Assembly: GCA_021300055.1 (NCBI GenBank)
Contig: JAJTHU010000171.1
Coordinates: forward strand, 1-18,267
Reading direction: 5' to 3'
DNA from: Nitrosomonadaceae bacterium
Lineage (GTDB): Bacteria; Pseudomonadota; Gammaproteobacteria; Burkholderiales; Usitatibacteraceae
Length of the DNA: 18,267 bases
Under the pieces are notes generated by a model. That model searched no databases and was not told the DNA's origin. It saw only the letters and a program-made list of their open reading frames with translations. Positions 7,256 through 14,576 of this stretch are shown here, in pieces. Numbering within the stretch: the stretch's first letter is position 1; each line of letters starts with the position of its first letter. The position numbers and the translations under genes were made by a program.

Positions 7256-7603
7256 TCACTCTGCGCTGGAAAGCTGATTCAACGCCACTCCCGGCACTGG
7301 GCAGACATCTTCGGGCAGCGGGGCATTCGGGTCGATCACGACCAATTCGTTGTCTTTGGCGAAATCGAGCAAGAACCGGTACGCACGGGGCTCCGTTTCA
7401 GCGAGCGACGGTTCCACCACGACACAACGCACACCATCGAGCATAGTGGGACGCACAAACCCCGAGTAGCGCATTTGCTGGTCGCGCCCGAACGTCGACA
7501 TGATGCCGCACAGACGCTCGGCCCAATCGCTCGGCCGAAAAGCTCGCCCTTTGAGGGTGATTCCCTGAATGATGATGCGCGTGCGCTGTGGCGTACTAGA
7601 CAT
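7256..7603 (-). CDS. DUF3579 family protein
   Basis: A 115-residue cytoplasmic protein matching the DUF3579 family, small betaproteobacterial proteins of unknown function. Recognisable family features are the N-terminal IIIQGITLKGRAFRPSDWAERLCGIMSTFG stretch (residues about 10-39, with the RPSDWAERLCG core) and the later VRCVVVEP and PRAYRFLLDFAKDNELVV segments. No membrane segment or signal peptide is present. The frame is open to an ATG at 7648, which would add 15 low-complexity residues. Neither start has a clear Shine-Dalgarno; I prefer 7603 because the family similarity begins soon after it. It converges on rpsT and sits by the arginine genes, a placement I recall for this family in related genomes. 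Confidence 0.85.
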   Translation of the reverse strand: MSSTPQRTRIIIQGITLKGRAFRPSDWAERLCGIMSTFGRDQQMRYSGFVRPTMLDGVRCVVVEPSLAETEPRAYRFLLDFAKDNELVVIDPNAPLPEDVCPVPGVALNQLSSAE

Positions 7604-7830
7604 GTCAGCGAGCGGAGGCACGGCACGGGCCGGCGGATCAAACGGCATGGTGGATGGACAAACGAAGGAAAGTTGAGCGGGTAACAGTTATTGTTGGATT
7701 CGATGGGCTGGGTACTGCAGCGCATCTCGGCACACCTCAACTTTCGTATCGACATTATATCGTGCAGCATGAGACCTCCCTCTATGCGACACACCTTCGG
7801 ATCGAGCAAAAGGCGAGGCAAAATGTACGA

Positions 7831-9279
7831 ATGAATCGCGTACGCACTGTTTGCATCGTCGGCGCAGGGTTTTCCGGGACGATGCTCGCCGCACAACTGT
7901 TGCGCGAAGCACCGGTCGGCGCACTGCGCATCGTACTCGTCACTCGGCCGACCCCGACGACGCAGCAAGGCCGTCAATCGGGCGCGTTAGCGCGTGGTCT
8001 GGCGTACGGCACCGACTCACCTGACCATTTGCTCAACGTACCTGCCGCGCGCATGAGCGCATGGCCGGCGCAGCCTGATGACTTCGTACGTTTCTTGCAC
8101 GATCAGGGCGCGGCGTTCGCGCATGCAACTGATCCCCTTCTTGACGCACGCTTTGTGCCCCGCCATTGGTATGGACGTTATCTGCGTCACATACTCGACA
8201 CTACGAGACTTGCGCACCCCGACATTGGGTTCGAGATACGCGCGGGCAACGTCGTCGACTTGCGAACCGTCGCGGGCCAAACCAGCGCGCTCAACGTCGT
8301 GTTTGACGATGGGGATGCGCTGCAAGCCGACGCAGTCGCGCTCGCTGTCGGCAACTTCGCGCCAGCGCACCCGGCGTCGCTGCCGCCTGCGCTCACGCAC
8401 CATCCACGCTATGTGCGCGACCCCTGGGATGCGGATGCGTTGGCACGCGTCGATCTCAACCAACCCATTCTCTTGCTCGGCACGGGCCTCACGATGTACG
8501 ACGTCGTGCTCTCGCTCCTGCGTCGCGCAGCGTCAGCTCCGTCGAAAGGCGATCCGACACTGCTGGCGATCTCGCGACGCGGATTGCTGCCTCAGCCACA
8601 CCGTGTCCACACCGCAACGCCGCACTTTGCGGACATCCGCGACCTCGGCACGCCCACGGCGCGCGGCTATTTGCGAGCGCTGCGCACGCGCATTGCTGAT
8701 GCAGCAGCGAGCGGGCTCGATTGGCGAGACGTGCTGGCGGCGATTCGGCCGGCGACGCCTGCGCTCTGGCGCGCTCTGCCTGATGCCGAGCGTGCACGTT
8801 TTCTGCGCCACCTCAAGCCTTATTGGGAAAGCCACCGCCATCGCGCCGCCCCCGAGATCGCGCAAGCTATCGACGCTGCGCGGGGCCGTGGCGGGCTCCG
8901 AATCGAGCGGGCGAGCCTCGTCGACGTAGCAGCGTTGGCAGACGGTTCTGGTCTCAGCGTACATACCCGCGCGCGCGGCGGAACGCTAACGACCGCGCGT
9001 CGTTTTGGGACGCTGATTAACTGCACCGGCCCTTCAGCCCGGCTCGAGGCGGAGCCGCTGCTAGCCGAATTGGCCACTCGCGGTGTCATCTCGGCGGACA
9101 CCATGAGACTAGGCTTGGCGCTGGAGGATGACTACCGCCCGTCATCGAGTCTTCCTGTGTTGTTCTACGTCGGGCCTCTGCTACGGGCCCGCCACTGGGA
9201 AGCCACCGCGGTCCCCGAACTGCGCGAACACGTCGCGCGTTGCGCTCTCGAGATTCTCAATTCCATCGGCGCGTCCTGA
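7831..9279 (+). CDS. FAD/NAD(P)-binding protein, COG4529 type
   Basis: A 482-residue protein resembling the COG4529 / FAD-NAD(P)-binding (NAD_binding_9) family, whose reactions are largely unknown. The FAD Rossmann motif VGAGFSG is at 10-16, an inner second nucleotide-binding motif ILLLGTGLTMYD at 213-224, and ALAVGNF (170-176) and INCTGP (396-401) are the strand-ends usually touching the dinucleotides. HLLNVPAARMSAWP (66-79) and the PYWESHRHR segment (330-338) are characteristic of this group. I took the ATG at 7831 because the Rossmann strand follows directly; the frame is open to 7654 but those residues look non-coding. It precedes argD by 248 bp and a terminator, so it is probably a separate unit. 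The substrate is unknown. Confidence 0.85.
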   Translation: MNRVRTVCIVGAGFSGTMLAAQLLREAPVGALRIVLVTRPTPTTQQGRQSGALARGLAYGTDSPDHLLNVPAARMSAWPAQPDDFVRFLHDQGAAFAHATDPLLDARFVPRHWYGRYLRHILDTTRLAHPDIGFEIRAGNVVDLRTVAGQTSALNVVFDDGDALQADAVALAVGNFAPAHPASLPPALTHHPRYVRDPWDADALARVDLNQPILLLGTGLTMYDVVLSLLRRAASAPSKGDPTLLAISRRGLLPQPHRVHTATPHFADIRDLGTPTARGYLRALRTRIADAAASGLDWRDVLAAIRPATPALWRALPDAERARFLRHLKPYWESHRHRAAPEIAQAIDAARGRGGLRIERASLVDVAALADGSGLSVHTRARGGTLTTARRFGTLINCTGPSARLEAEPLLAELATRGVISADTMRLGLALEDDYRPSSSLPVLFYVGPLLRARHWEATAVPELREHVARCALEILNSIGAS

Positions 9280-9389
9280 GTACCAGGGCGCTTGGGCGCT
9301 TGTCTCGCCGGCACCATTCACGCCCCCATCTGGCGATTCGTGCCAGATATCTTGCATCTTGTCGCCTCGGACTCGCGGTTGTCATGCAG

Positions 9390-9418
9390 TTGCATCAAAG
9401 TGGAGTCTGTCCTACTAT
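9390..9418 (+). promoter_or_regulatory. Sigma70-type promoter upstream of argD
   Basis: TTGCAT (9390-9395) and TACTAT (9413-9418) are separated by 17 bases, the ideal spacing. Transcription would begin near 9425. The transcript meets the intrinsic terminator at 9443-9474 less than 20 bases later and must pass it to reach argD at 9528. Confidence 0.6.
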
Positions 9419-9442
9419 GGACGCCCCTCTCATTTAGCTGCG

Positions 9443-9474
9443 GCGGCTGTGCTTAGCACCAGCCGCTTTTTTGC
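9443..9474 (+). terminator. Intrinsic terminator between the FAD gene and argD
   Basis: The stem GCGGCTG-TGC / GCA-C-CAGCCGC has a 3-base loop (TTA), one bulged C, and a run of six T straight after. It could end transcripts of the FAD gene (stop at 9279), or act as an attenuator or sRNA terminator for the promoter at 9390-9418. Confidence 0.85.
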
Positions 9475-9527
9475 TTTTACTGCTGCCTACAAACCTAAGC
9501 GCACGCCGAGCCGACCAAGGAACCGAC

Positions 9528-10739
9528 ATGGCCATGTACTCCCCACACCAGATGAACACCTACAAACCGCTCGATGTGGCGTTCAGCCACGGCGAGGGCT
9601 CTTGGCTGACAACGACAGACGGCCGACGCGTACTCGACGCGCTCGCGGGGATCGCTGTGTCTGGGCTTGGTCACGGCCACCCAAAGCTCGTGAAGGCCAT
9701 TGCCGACCAGGCCGCCAAGCTGATTCACACTTCTAATTTAGTGCACATCCCTGAGCAGGCTGCGCTCGCCGACAAGCTTTGCGCACTTGCTGACATGGAC
9801 AACGTTTTCTTCGGCAACTCGGGTGCAGAGGCGAATGAATGTGCCATCAAGATCGCACGTCTGCACGCGCATCAGCGTGGCATTGAGAATCCGCAAATCA
9901 TCGTCATGGAACGCGCTTGGCATGGTCGCACCTTGGCGACGCTCGCCGCGACGGGTTCGCGTAAAGCGCAGGCGGGCTTTGAGCCGCTCGTAACGGGTTT
10001 CATCCGTGTTCCATATAACGACATGGAGGCGATTCGCAATATCGCCGCGCATAGCAATAATGTCGTCGCCGTCCTTACTGAAGTCCTACAGGGCGAAGGC
10101 GGTATCGTCGAGGCGCGCGCCGCGTACTTGCGCGAACTGCGGCGGTTCTGCACGGATAAGGGCTGGCTGATGATGATCGACGAAGTGCAATCGGGCATCG
10201 GTCGTACCGGCAAGTGGTTTGCGCATCAGTGGGCCGGCATCGTCCCGGATGTCATGCCGCTCGCCAAAGGACTCGCGTCCGGCTTTCCGCTAGGTGCGTG
10301 CCTGGCCAAAGGTGTGGCGGCGCAAGTCTTCAAACCTGGCAACCATGGCACGACATTTGGCGGCGGTCCGCTCGCTTGCGTGACCTCGCTGCGCACGCTC
10401 GAGATCATGGAAGAAGACAACTTGCTCGAGAACGCAACCAAGATGGGCGCCCTGCTCCAGCAGAGCCTGACGTCTGCTCTCGAAGGGGTAGCCGGTGTGG
10501 TGGAGCTGCGCGGGCAAGGACTCATGCTTGGCCTGGAACTTGATCGTCCCTGCGGCGAAATAGTCGGTATGGCGCTTGCCAATGGCCTCCTGACCAACGT
10601 CACCCAAGACAACGTGGTTCGAATCTTGCCGCCGCTGATCATCAACGAAGCTGAGACGCGCGAAATTGCCACACGCCTCGCCGCGGTGGTACGCGCGTTT
10701 TTGGCCAAAACGCCTAGCAACGTTGCTGTGGCGGCTTGA
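9528..10739 (+). CDS. argD: Acetylornithine aminotransferase ArgD
   Basis: A class III PLP-dependent aminotransferase of 403 residues that makes N-acetylornithine from N-acetylglutamate semialdehyde, using glutamate as amino donor. The PLP phosphate loop FFGNSGAEANE is at 94-104, the cofactor-contacting Asp218-Glu219 lies in MMIDEVQSG, and the Schiff-base lysine is Lys247 in MPLAKGLASGFP. GTTFGGGPLAC follows at 274-284. The ATG at 9528 has AAGGAA 6-7 bases upstream; an in-frame start at 9471 lies inside the terminator and is rejected. It may also serve as succinyl-DAP aminotransferase in lysine synthesis, as in E. coli. argF follows after 14 bases. Confidence 0.95.
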   Translation: MAMYSPHQMNTYKPLDVAFSHGEGSWLTTTDGRRVLDALAGIAVSGLGHGHPKLVKAIADQAAKLIHTSNLVHIPEQAALADKLCALADMDNVFFGNSGAEANECAIKIARLHAHQRGIENPQIIVMERAWHGRTLATLAATGSRKAQAGFEPLVTGFIRVPYNDMEAIRNIAAHSNNVVAVLTEVLQGEGGIVEARAAYLRELRRFCTDKGWLMMIDEVQSGIGRTGKWFAHQWAGIVPDVMPLAKGLASGFPLGACLAKGVAAQVFKPGNHGTTFGGGPLACVTSLRTLEIMEEDNLLENATKMGALLQQSLTSALEGVAGVVELRGQGLMLGLELDRPCGEIVGMALANGLLTNVTQDNVVRILPPLIINEAETREIATRLAAVVRAFLAKTPSNVAVAA

Positions 10740-10753
10740 GGGCGATGCGCACC

Positions 10754-11668
10754 ATGAAGCACTTCCTCAAGTTCTCCGACTTCACGCTCGATGAATTCCA
10801 ACACCTCATCACGCGCACCAAGGTGTTGAAGCAACGCTTTAAGCAGTACATTCCGTACCAGCCGCTCACCGACCGCATGCTGGCGATGGTGTTCGAGAAA
10901 AGCTCGACACGTACGCGTGTTTCGTTTGAGGCGGGTATCTACCAACTCGGCGGCCAGGCGATCCACCTCGATTCGCAATCAACACAACTTGGTCGTGCCG
11001 AGCCTATCGAAGACACGGCGCGCGTGATCTCACGCATGGTTGATTTGGTGATGATACGCACCTACGAACAGACTAAGGTCGAGGCATTTGCGCAGCACTC
11101 TCGCGTTCCGGTCATCAATGGTCTGACCAACGAGTACCATCCCTGCCAAATCCTCGCCGATGTTTTCACGTTCATCGAGCACCGTGGCGACATCGCTGGC
11201 AAGACGGTGGCTTGGATCGGTGACGCCAACAATATGAGCTATACGTGGCTCGAAGCGGCGCGCATTTTCGGCTTTACGCTCAACGTTGCCACACCCGCAG
11301 ATTACGCACTCGCACCAGAACGTATCGCCGCGGCAGACAAAGCACACTTACGCACCTTCGCCGACCCACACGAAGCCGCCCGCGGTGCGCATCTCGTGAC
11401 GACGGACGTTTGGACGAGCATGGGCTACGAGGCCGAGACCGAAAAACGCAAGAAGGCGTTCGCGCGGTTCATCGTCGATGCCAGCGTGATGGAGGTAGCT
11501 GATAAAGACGCGCTGTTCATGCACTGCCTCCCCGCGCATCGCGGCGAAGAGGTATCGGAGGACGTGCTCGAAGGATGGCAGTCCGTCGTCTGGGAGGAAG
11601 CGGAGAACCGGCTGCACGTACAGAAGGCGCTCATGGAGTATTTGCTCCTAGGTAAGGTGCACGCCTAA
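10754..11668 (+). CDS. argF: Ornithine carbamoyltransferase ArgF
   Basis: Transfers the carbamoyl group from carbamoyl phosphate to ornithine, giving citrulline. In the 304-residue product the carbamoyl-phosphate loop SSTRTR is at 50-55, HPCQ at 129-132, the ornithine-side SMG loop at 222-224, and the catalytic HCLPAHRGEE at 257-266. All key residues are present. I chose the ATG at 10754 (MKHFLKFSDF), with GAGGG 11 bases upstream; an ATG at 10745 would put that site too close, and a TTG at 10736 overlapping the argD stop is unlikely. It is almost contiguous with argD, so the two form one transcript. Confidence 0.96.
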   Translation: MKHFLKFSDFTLDEFQHLITRTKVLKQRFKQYIPYQPLTDRMLAMVFEKSSTRTRVSFEAGIYQLGGQAIHLDSQSTQLGRAEPIEDTARVISRMVDLVMIRTYEQTKVEAFAQHSRVPVINGLTNEYHPCQILADVFTFIEHRGDIAGKTVAWIGDANNMSYTWLEAARIFGFTLNVATPADYALAPERIAAADKAHLRTFADPHEAARGAHLVTTDVWTSMGYEAETEKRKKAFARFIVDASVMEVADKDALFMHCLPAHRGEEVSEDVLEGWQSVVWEEAENRLHVQKALMEYLLLGKVHA

Positions 11669-11741
11669 TGAGCACGCGGAGCACGATTTGCGGTCAGTCG
11701 GTTTTGGACAGAACTGATTTAGAGATAACCAAAGTCGCCTA

Positions 11742-11785
11742 TTGACGGGCGTTTTGGAGCAAAAAGGGCTGAAAACGCCCGCCAA
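11742..11785. repeat. 14-bp inverted repeat between argF and the exported-protein gene
   Basis: The left arm TTGACGGGCGTTTT (11742-11755) and right arm AAAACGCCCGCCAA (11772-11785) pair with one mismatch across a 16-base spacer. No T-run follows on the plus strand. It may end argDF transcription weakly, act as a structured leader, or be a protein-binding site for the gene at 11828. Confidence 0.6.
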
Positions 11786-11827
11786 TCAACGAGTTTTAGA
11801 AAAGATTTTTTAACAATGGAGCAAAGC

Positions 11828-12784
11828 ATGAAACGCAAGCCAACCACCACCATCGCGCTGTCCGGCATCGCTGCCGCAATCGCTTTGAGCATCAGCGCGA
11901 CTGCCGCACTTGCGCAGGCACCCGCAACCGCGGCGTCCCAACCTGCCGCGGCAGCTACCCCTGAGAAAAAGAAAATTTTTGCGCTGGTTTCCGCCGTTGG
12001 CGATCAGTTCAACTACGTACGCCAACGCGAATCCACCGGCACCAACGTCATCGACACCAACAACCGTCGTACCGTGAAGGTCGAAAACAACGTGCTCAAC
12101 CTCGCGGTGCTGCGCGGTCTGGACAGCGCCATTGCCAATGCCCACCCAGACAGCGAGCGAGTATTCATCACGCTAAATCCTGCTGAAATGGAAGGTGTCT
12201 TGCCACACAAGCGCGAGGAAGTCGCCATCGGTAAAATCGTCTCCGCCCTCGAGAAAATGCCAGAGCGCATGAATTGGGAAAGCATCGTTGTCGCCACGCC
12301 GAAGTACTTGATGTCCGAAGCCTCCGGTATGGGGCCGAAGCTCCAGGGCATGGGCATCTATATTCGCTCGGTTGAGAGCGGCCGCTTGGAACAGGTCGAC
12401 GCTGGCGATGGCGTACAACTAAACTTCGACGGCGCTGACGTTGACACCGAAAAAGGCACTGTTGACCCCAACACCGGCAAGCGAAATAAGCTCGGCTACC
12501 AGACGTATGTCGCTCCGTACAGCTTCATTCGCGTCTACGTCATTGACCCGAAAACCCTGAAAGTCATCGAGAAGAACGCCCGCCACGACTTCACAAAATT
12601 CGTTGACCCGAACGCGACCGCAATTGATATCGCGAAGAGCATTCCAATCGACGTGCTTGGACCCCGCATTGCATCGCTGATCGAGCGCTCGGCTTCGCGC
12701 GCTGTCGGCGAAACCGCGCTTGGCGCCACCATCGAGATCCGCGAACTCAACGCCACGCAAAAGGCCCCTGCCGCGACCAAGTAA
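11828..12784 (+). CDS. Exported protein of unknown function
   Basis: I do not recognise the family. The 318-residue product starts with a clear Sec signal peptide: basic MKRK, a hydrophobic run, and ATAALA before a likely cleavage after Ala29. A short Ala/Pro-rich linker (30-46) leads to a compact, soluble-looking domain (about 48-305) with no second membrane helix. Striking segments are KKIFALVSAVGDQFNYVRQ (48-66), NVLNLAVLRGLDSAI (88-102), ESIVVATPKYL (151-161) and GMGPKLQGMGIYIRS (167-181). There are no cysteines, so no disulfides or lipobox. GGAG at 11818-11821 lies 6 bases before the ATG at 11828; an ATG at 11816 is less likely. It separates argDF from argG on the same strand. Periplasmic location is inferred from the signal peptide. 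Confidence 0.85.
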   Translation: MKRKPTTTIALSGIAAAIALSISATAALAQAPATAASQPAAAATPEKKKIFALVSAVGDQFNYVRQRESTGTNVIDTNNRRTVKVENNVLNLAVLRGLDSAIANAHPDSERVFITLNPAEMEGVLPHKREEVAIGKIVSALEKMPERMNWESIVVATPKYLMSEASGMGPKLQGMGIYIRSVESGRLEQVDAGDGVQLNFDGADVDTEKGTVDPNTGKRNKLGYQTYVAPYSFIRVYVIDPKTLKVIEKNARHDFTKFVDPNATAIDIAKSIPIDVLGPRIASLIERSASRAVGETALGATIEIRELNATQKAPAATK

Positions 12785-13114
12785 TCCCGGCCAAAGCGGA
12801 ACTGACTGCCGTCTCGCAACGGGACAGCACCTAGTCGCCATATAATCTTGCTCATGTCGGTGGTCGGCCGGCATGTGCAAGATCCCGCTTCGCTACTCTC
12901 ACTGGCAACCAACGTTGCCTACCCCCCGCGAACGGTGACCTCTCCGATCATCCAGTGTGTCCCGAGGACAGGAGTCAGTTGGACCCAAAGGAAATCGGCT
13001 GCAAAATGACCAAGACGGCGCAGATCTGCTCTCGCCCTGCTCATTTTTTCGCTTCGATTCTTTAGGTCCAACGGCCTCCGGTGAGACGGATGCACCCATC
13101 GTGAGACTAAAAAC
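12785..13114 (+). other. 330-bp intergenic region ahead of argG
   Basis: No convincing protein gene is present. It holds a perfect TATAAT (12841-12846) without a good -35, an imperfect palindrome overlapping it (12845-12883), a long-range inverted repeat (12978-12990 with 13060-13072), and a 19-codon open frame (13006-13065) between and touching those arms. A structured leader for argG is plausible but unproven. Confidence 0.5.
12845..12883. repeat. Imperfect palindrome at the possible argG promoter
   Basis: Arms ATCTTGC-T-CATG-T-CGG and CCG-G-CATG-T-GCAAGAT match at 14 of 16 positions around a short centre near 12864. The left arm begins within the TATAAT at 12841-12846. It could be an operator or an RNA hairpin at the 5' end of an argG transcript. 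Confidence 0.5.
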
Positions 13115-14398
13115 ATGAGCGAAGCAACGGGCAAAGTCGCGGGCGCAAAGTCGCGCGGCAAAGACGCCAAACCTAAACGTGTCGTACTCGCCTATTCGGG
13201 CGGCTTGGACACTTCCGTCATCCTGAAGTGGTTGCAGGATGAATATGACTGTGAGGTCGTGACCTTTACCGCCGACATCGGCCAAGGTGAAGAAGTCGAG
13301 CCCGCGCGCAAAAAAGCGCTGGCGATGGGCATCAAGAAAGAGCACATCTTCATCGAAGACTTGCGCGAAGAGTTCGTGCGTGACTTCGTGTTTCCGATGT
13401 TCCGCGCCAATACGGTCTATGAGGGCGAGTATCTGCTCGGCACCTCGATTGCGCGTCCGCTGATTGCCAAGCAACTCATTGCAATCGCGAAGAAAACTGG
13501 TGCGGATGCCATCTCACACGGTGCCACCGGCAAGGGCAATGACCAAGTTCGCTTTGAGCTTGGTGCATACGCGTTGATGCCAAACGTCAAGATCATCGCG
13601 CCTTGGCGCGAGTGGGATCTGCTGTCCCGCGAGAAACTTTTGGCCTACGCCGACAAACACAAGATTTCCGTGGACTTCAAGAAGCGCAAGGGCGGCGCCC
13701 CATATTCGATGGACGCCAACTTGCTGCACATCTCGTACGAAGGCGGCATCCTCGAAGATCCGAACTTCGAGCCAGAAGCCGACATGTGGCGCATCACGGT
13801 CTCGCCCGAAAAGGCGCCGAACAAACCTGAGACGGTCCAACTCGATTATGTGAAGGGCGACATCGTTGCCATCAACGGCAAGAAGCTTTCTCCGTCTAAG
13901 GTCCTCACAGAACTCAACCGCCTCGGCGGCAAGCATGGCATCGGGCGCCTCGATATGGTGGAAAACCGCTACGTCGGCATGAAATCGCGCGGCTGCTATG
14001 AGACGCCCGGCGGCACCATCATGCTGCGCGCACACCGCGCGATGGAATCGATCACCATGGACCGCGAAGTTCTCGCGCTCAAGGATGATTTGATGCCACG
14101 CTACGCGCGCATGATTTACAACGGCTATTGGTTCTCGCCCGAGCGCATTCTCTTGCAATCGCTGATCGACCAATCGCAAGCCACGGTAAATGGTCGGGTC
14201 ACGCTCAAGCTCTATAAGGGCACGGTGATGTGCGTCGGACGCGAATCAAAGACCGACTCGCTGTTTGACCAAACCATCTCAACCTTCGATGATGATGGCG
14301 GCGCATACAATCAAGCGGACGCGGGCGGATTCATCAAGCTCAATGCGCTACGCATGCGCATCGCCGGAAACAAGGCGGCAGCGCGGAGAAAGAAATAG
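13115..14398 (+). CDS. argG: Argininosuccinate synthase ArgG
   Basis: Joins citrulline and aspartate using ATP to form argininosuccinate, the penultimate step of arginine synthesis. The 427-residue product has the N-type ATP pyrophosphatase P-loop AYSGGLDTS at 26-34, then TFTADIGQGEE, the substrate-binding region around HGATGKGNDQVRFE, and the C-terminal GYWFSPER and TLKLYKG segments. It starts with about 20 extra Lys/Ala/Gly residues ahead of the usual KRVVLAYSGG start; no internal Met allows a shorter start, and the GTC/GTA valines are not starts, so the extension is probably real. The Shine-Dalgarno is weak. An argH gene is not in the window. Confidence 0.96.
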   Translation: MSEATGKVAGAKSRGKDAKPKRVVLAYSGGLDTSVILKWLQDEYDCEVVTFTADIGQGEEVEPARKKALAMGIKKEHIFIEDLREEFVRDFVFPMFRANTVYEGEYLLGTSIARPLIAKQLIAIAKKTGADAISHGATGKGNDQVRFELGAYALMPNVKIIAPWREWDLLSREKLLAYADKHKISVDFKKRKGGAPYSMDANLLHISYEGGILEDPNFEPEADMWRITVSPEKAPNKPETVQLDYVKGDIVAINGKKLSPSKVLTELNRLGGKHGIGRLDMVENRYVGMKSRGCYETPGGTIMLRAHRAMESITMDREVLALKDDLMPRYARMIYNGYWFSPERILLQSLIDQSQATVNGRVTLKLYKGTVMCVGRESKTDSLFDQTISTFDDDGGAYNQADAGGFIKLNALRMRIAGNKAAARRKK

Positions 14399-14424
14399 TA
14401 TCAACCTAGTACCGGCCTAAGCAT

Positions 14425-14450
14425 GTCATCCCGGCGAAGGCCGGGATGAC
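14425..14450. repeat. REP-like palindrome after argG
   Basis: A perfect 11-bp stem (GTCATCCCGGC with GCCGGGATGAC) closes a GAAG loop. It starts 26 bases after the argG stop. The GTC(A/G)TCCC head followed by a hairpin resembles the elements at 15086-15169, and such palindromes are common dispersed repeats in proteobacteria. It may also act as a 3'-end structure for argG. Confidence 0.75.
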
Positions 14451-14541
14451 CACGCATAGGTTTTCGCTACCACTCTGGCCGTACCAAATTGACGATTGAA
14501 GTTTTCGTTTCAGCAGTCGTACCGTGTCCTGATCACCCACG

Positions 14542-14569
14542 CTCAACTCTCAACCCTCAACGCTCAACC
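14542..14569 (+). repeat. Four tandem copies of CTCAACN before yajQ
   Basis: Four consecutive 7-base units (CTCAACT, CTCAACC, CTCAACG, CTCAACC) end 7 bases before the YajQ start codon, in the place where a Shine-Dalgarno would be expected and is missing. Confidence 0.8.
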
Positions 14570-14576
14570 ACACATC

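Noticed and set aside
8078..8929. A 283-codon plus-strand frame inside the FAD protein gene in another frame.
   Set aside because: Arg/Ser/Cys-rich translation without motifs, while the overlapping frame carries two dinucleotide-binding motifs.
10226..10978. A 250-codon minus-strand frame across the argD-argF junction.
   Set aside because: Both argD and argF are certain here and the antisense translation resembles no family.
13514..14179. A 221-codon minus-strand frame inside argG.
   Set aside because: Antisense shadow of a conserved enzyme; composition follows complement codon bias.
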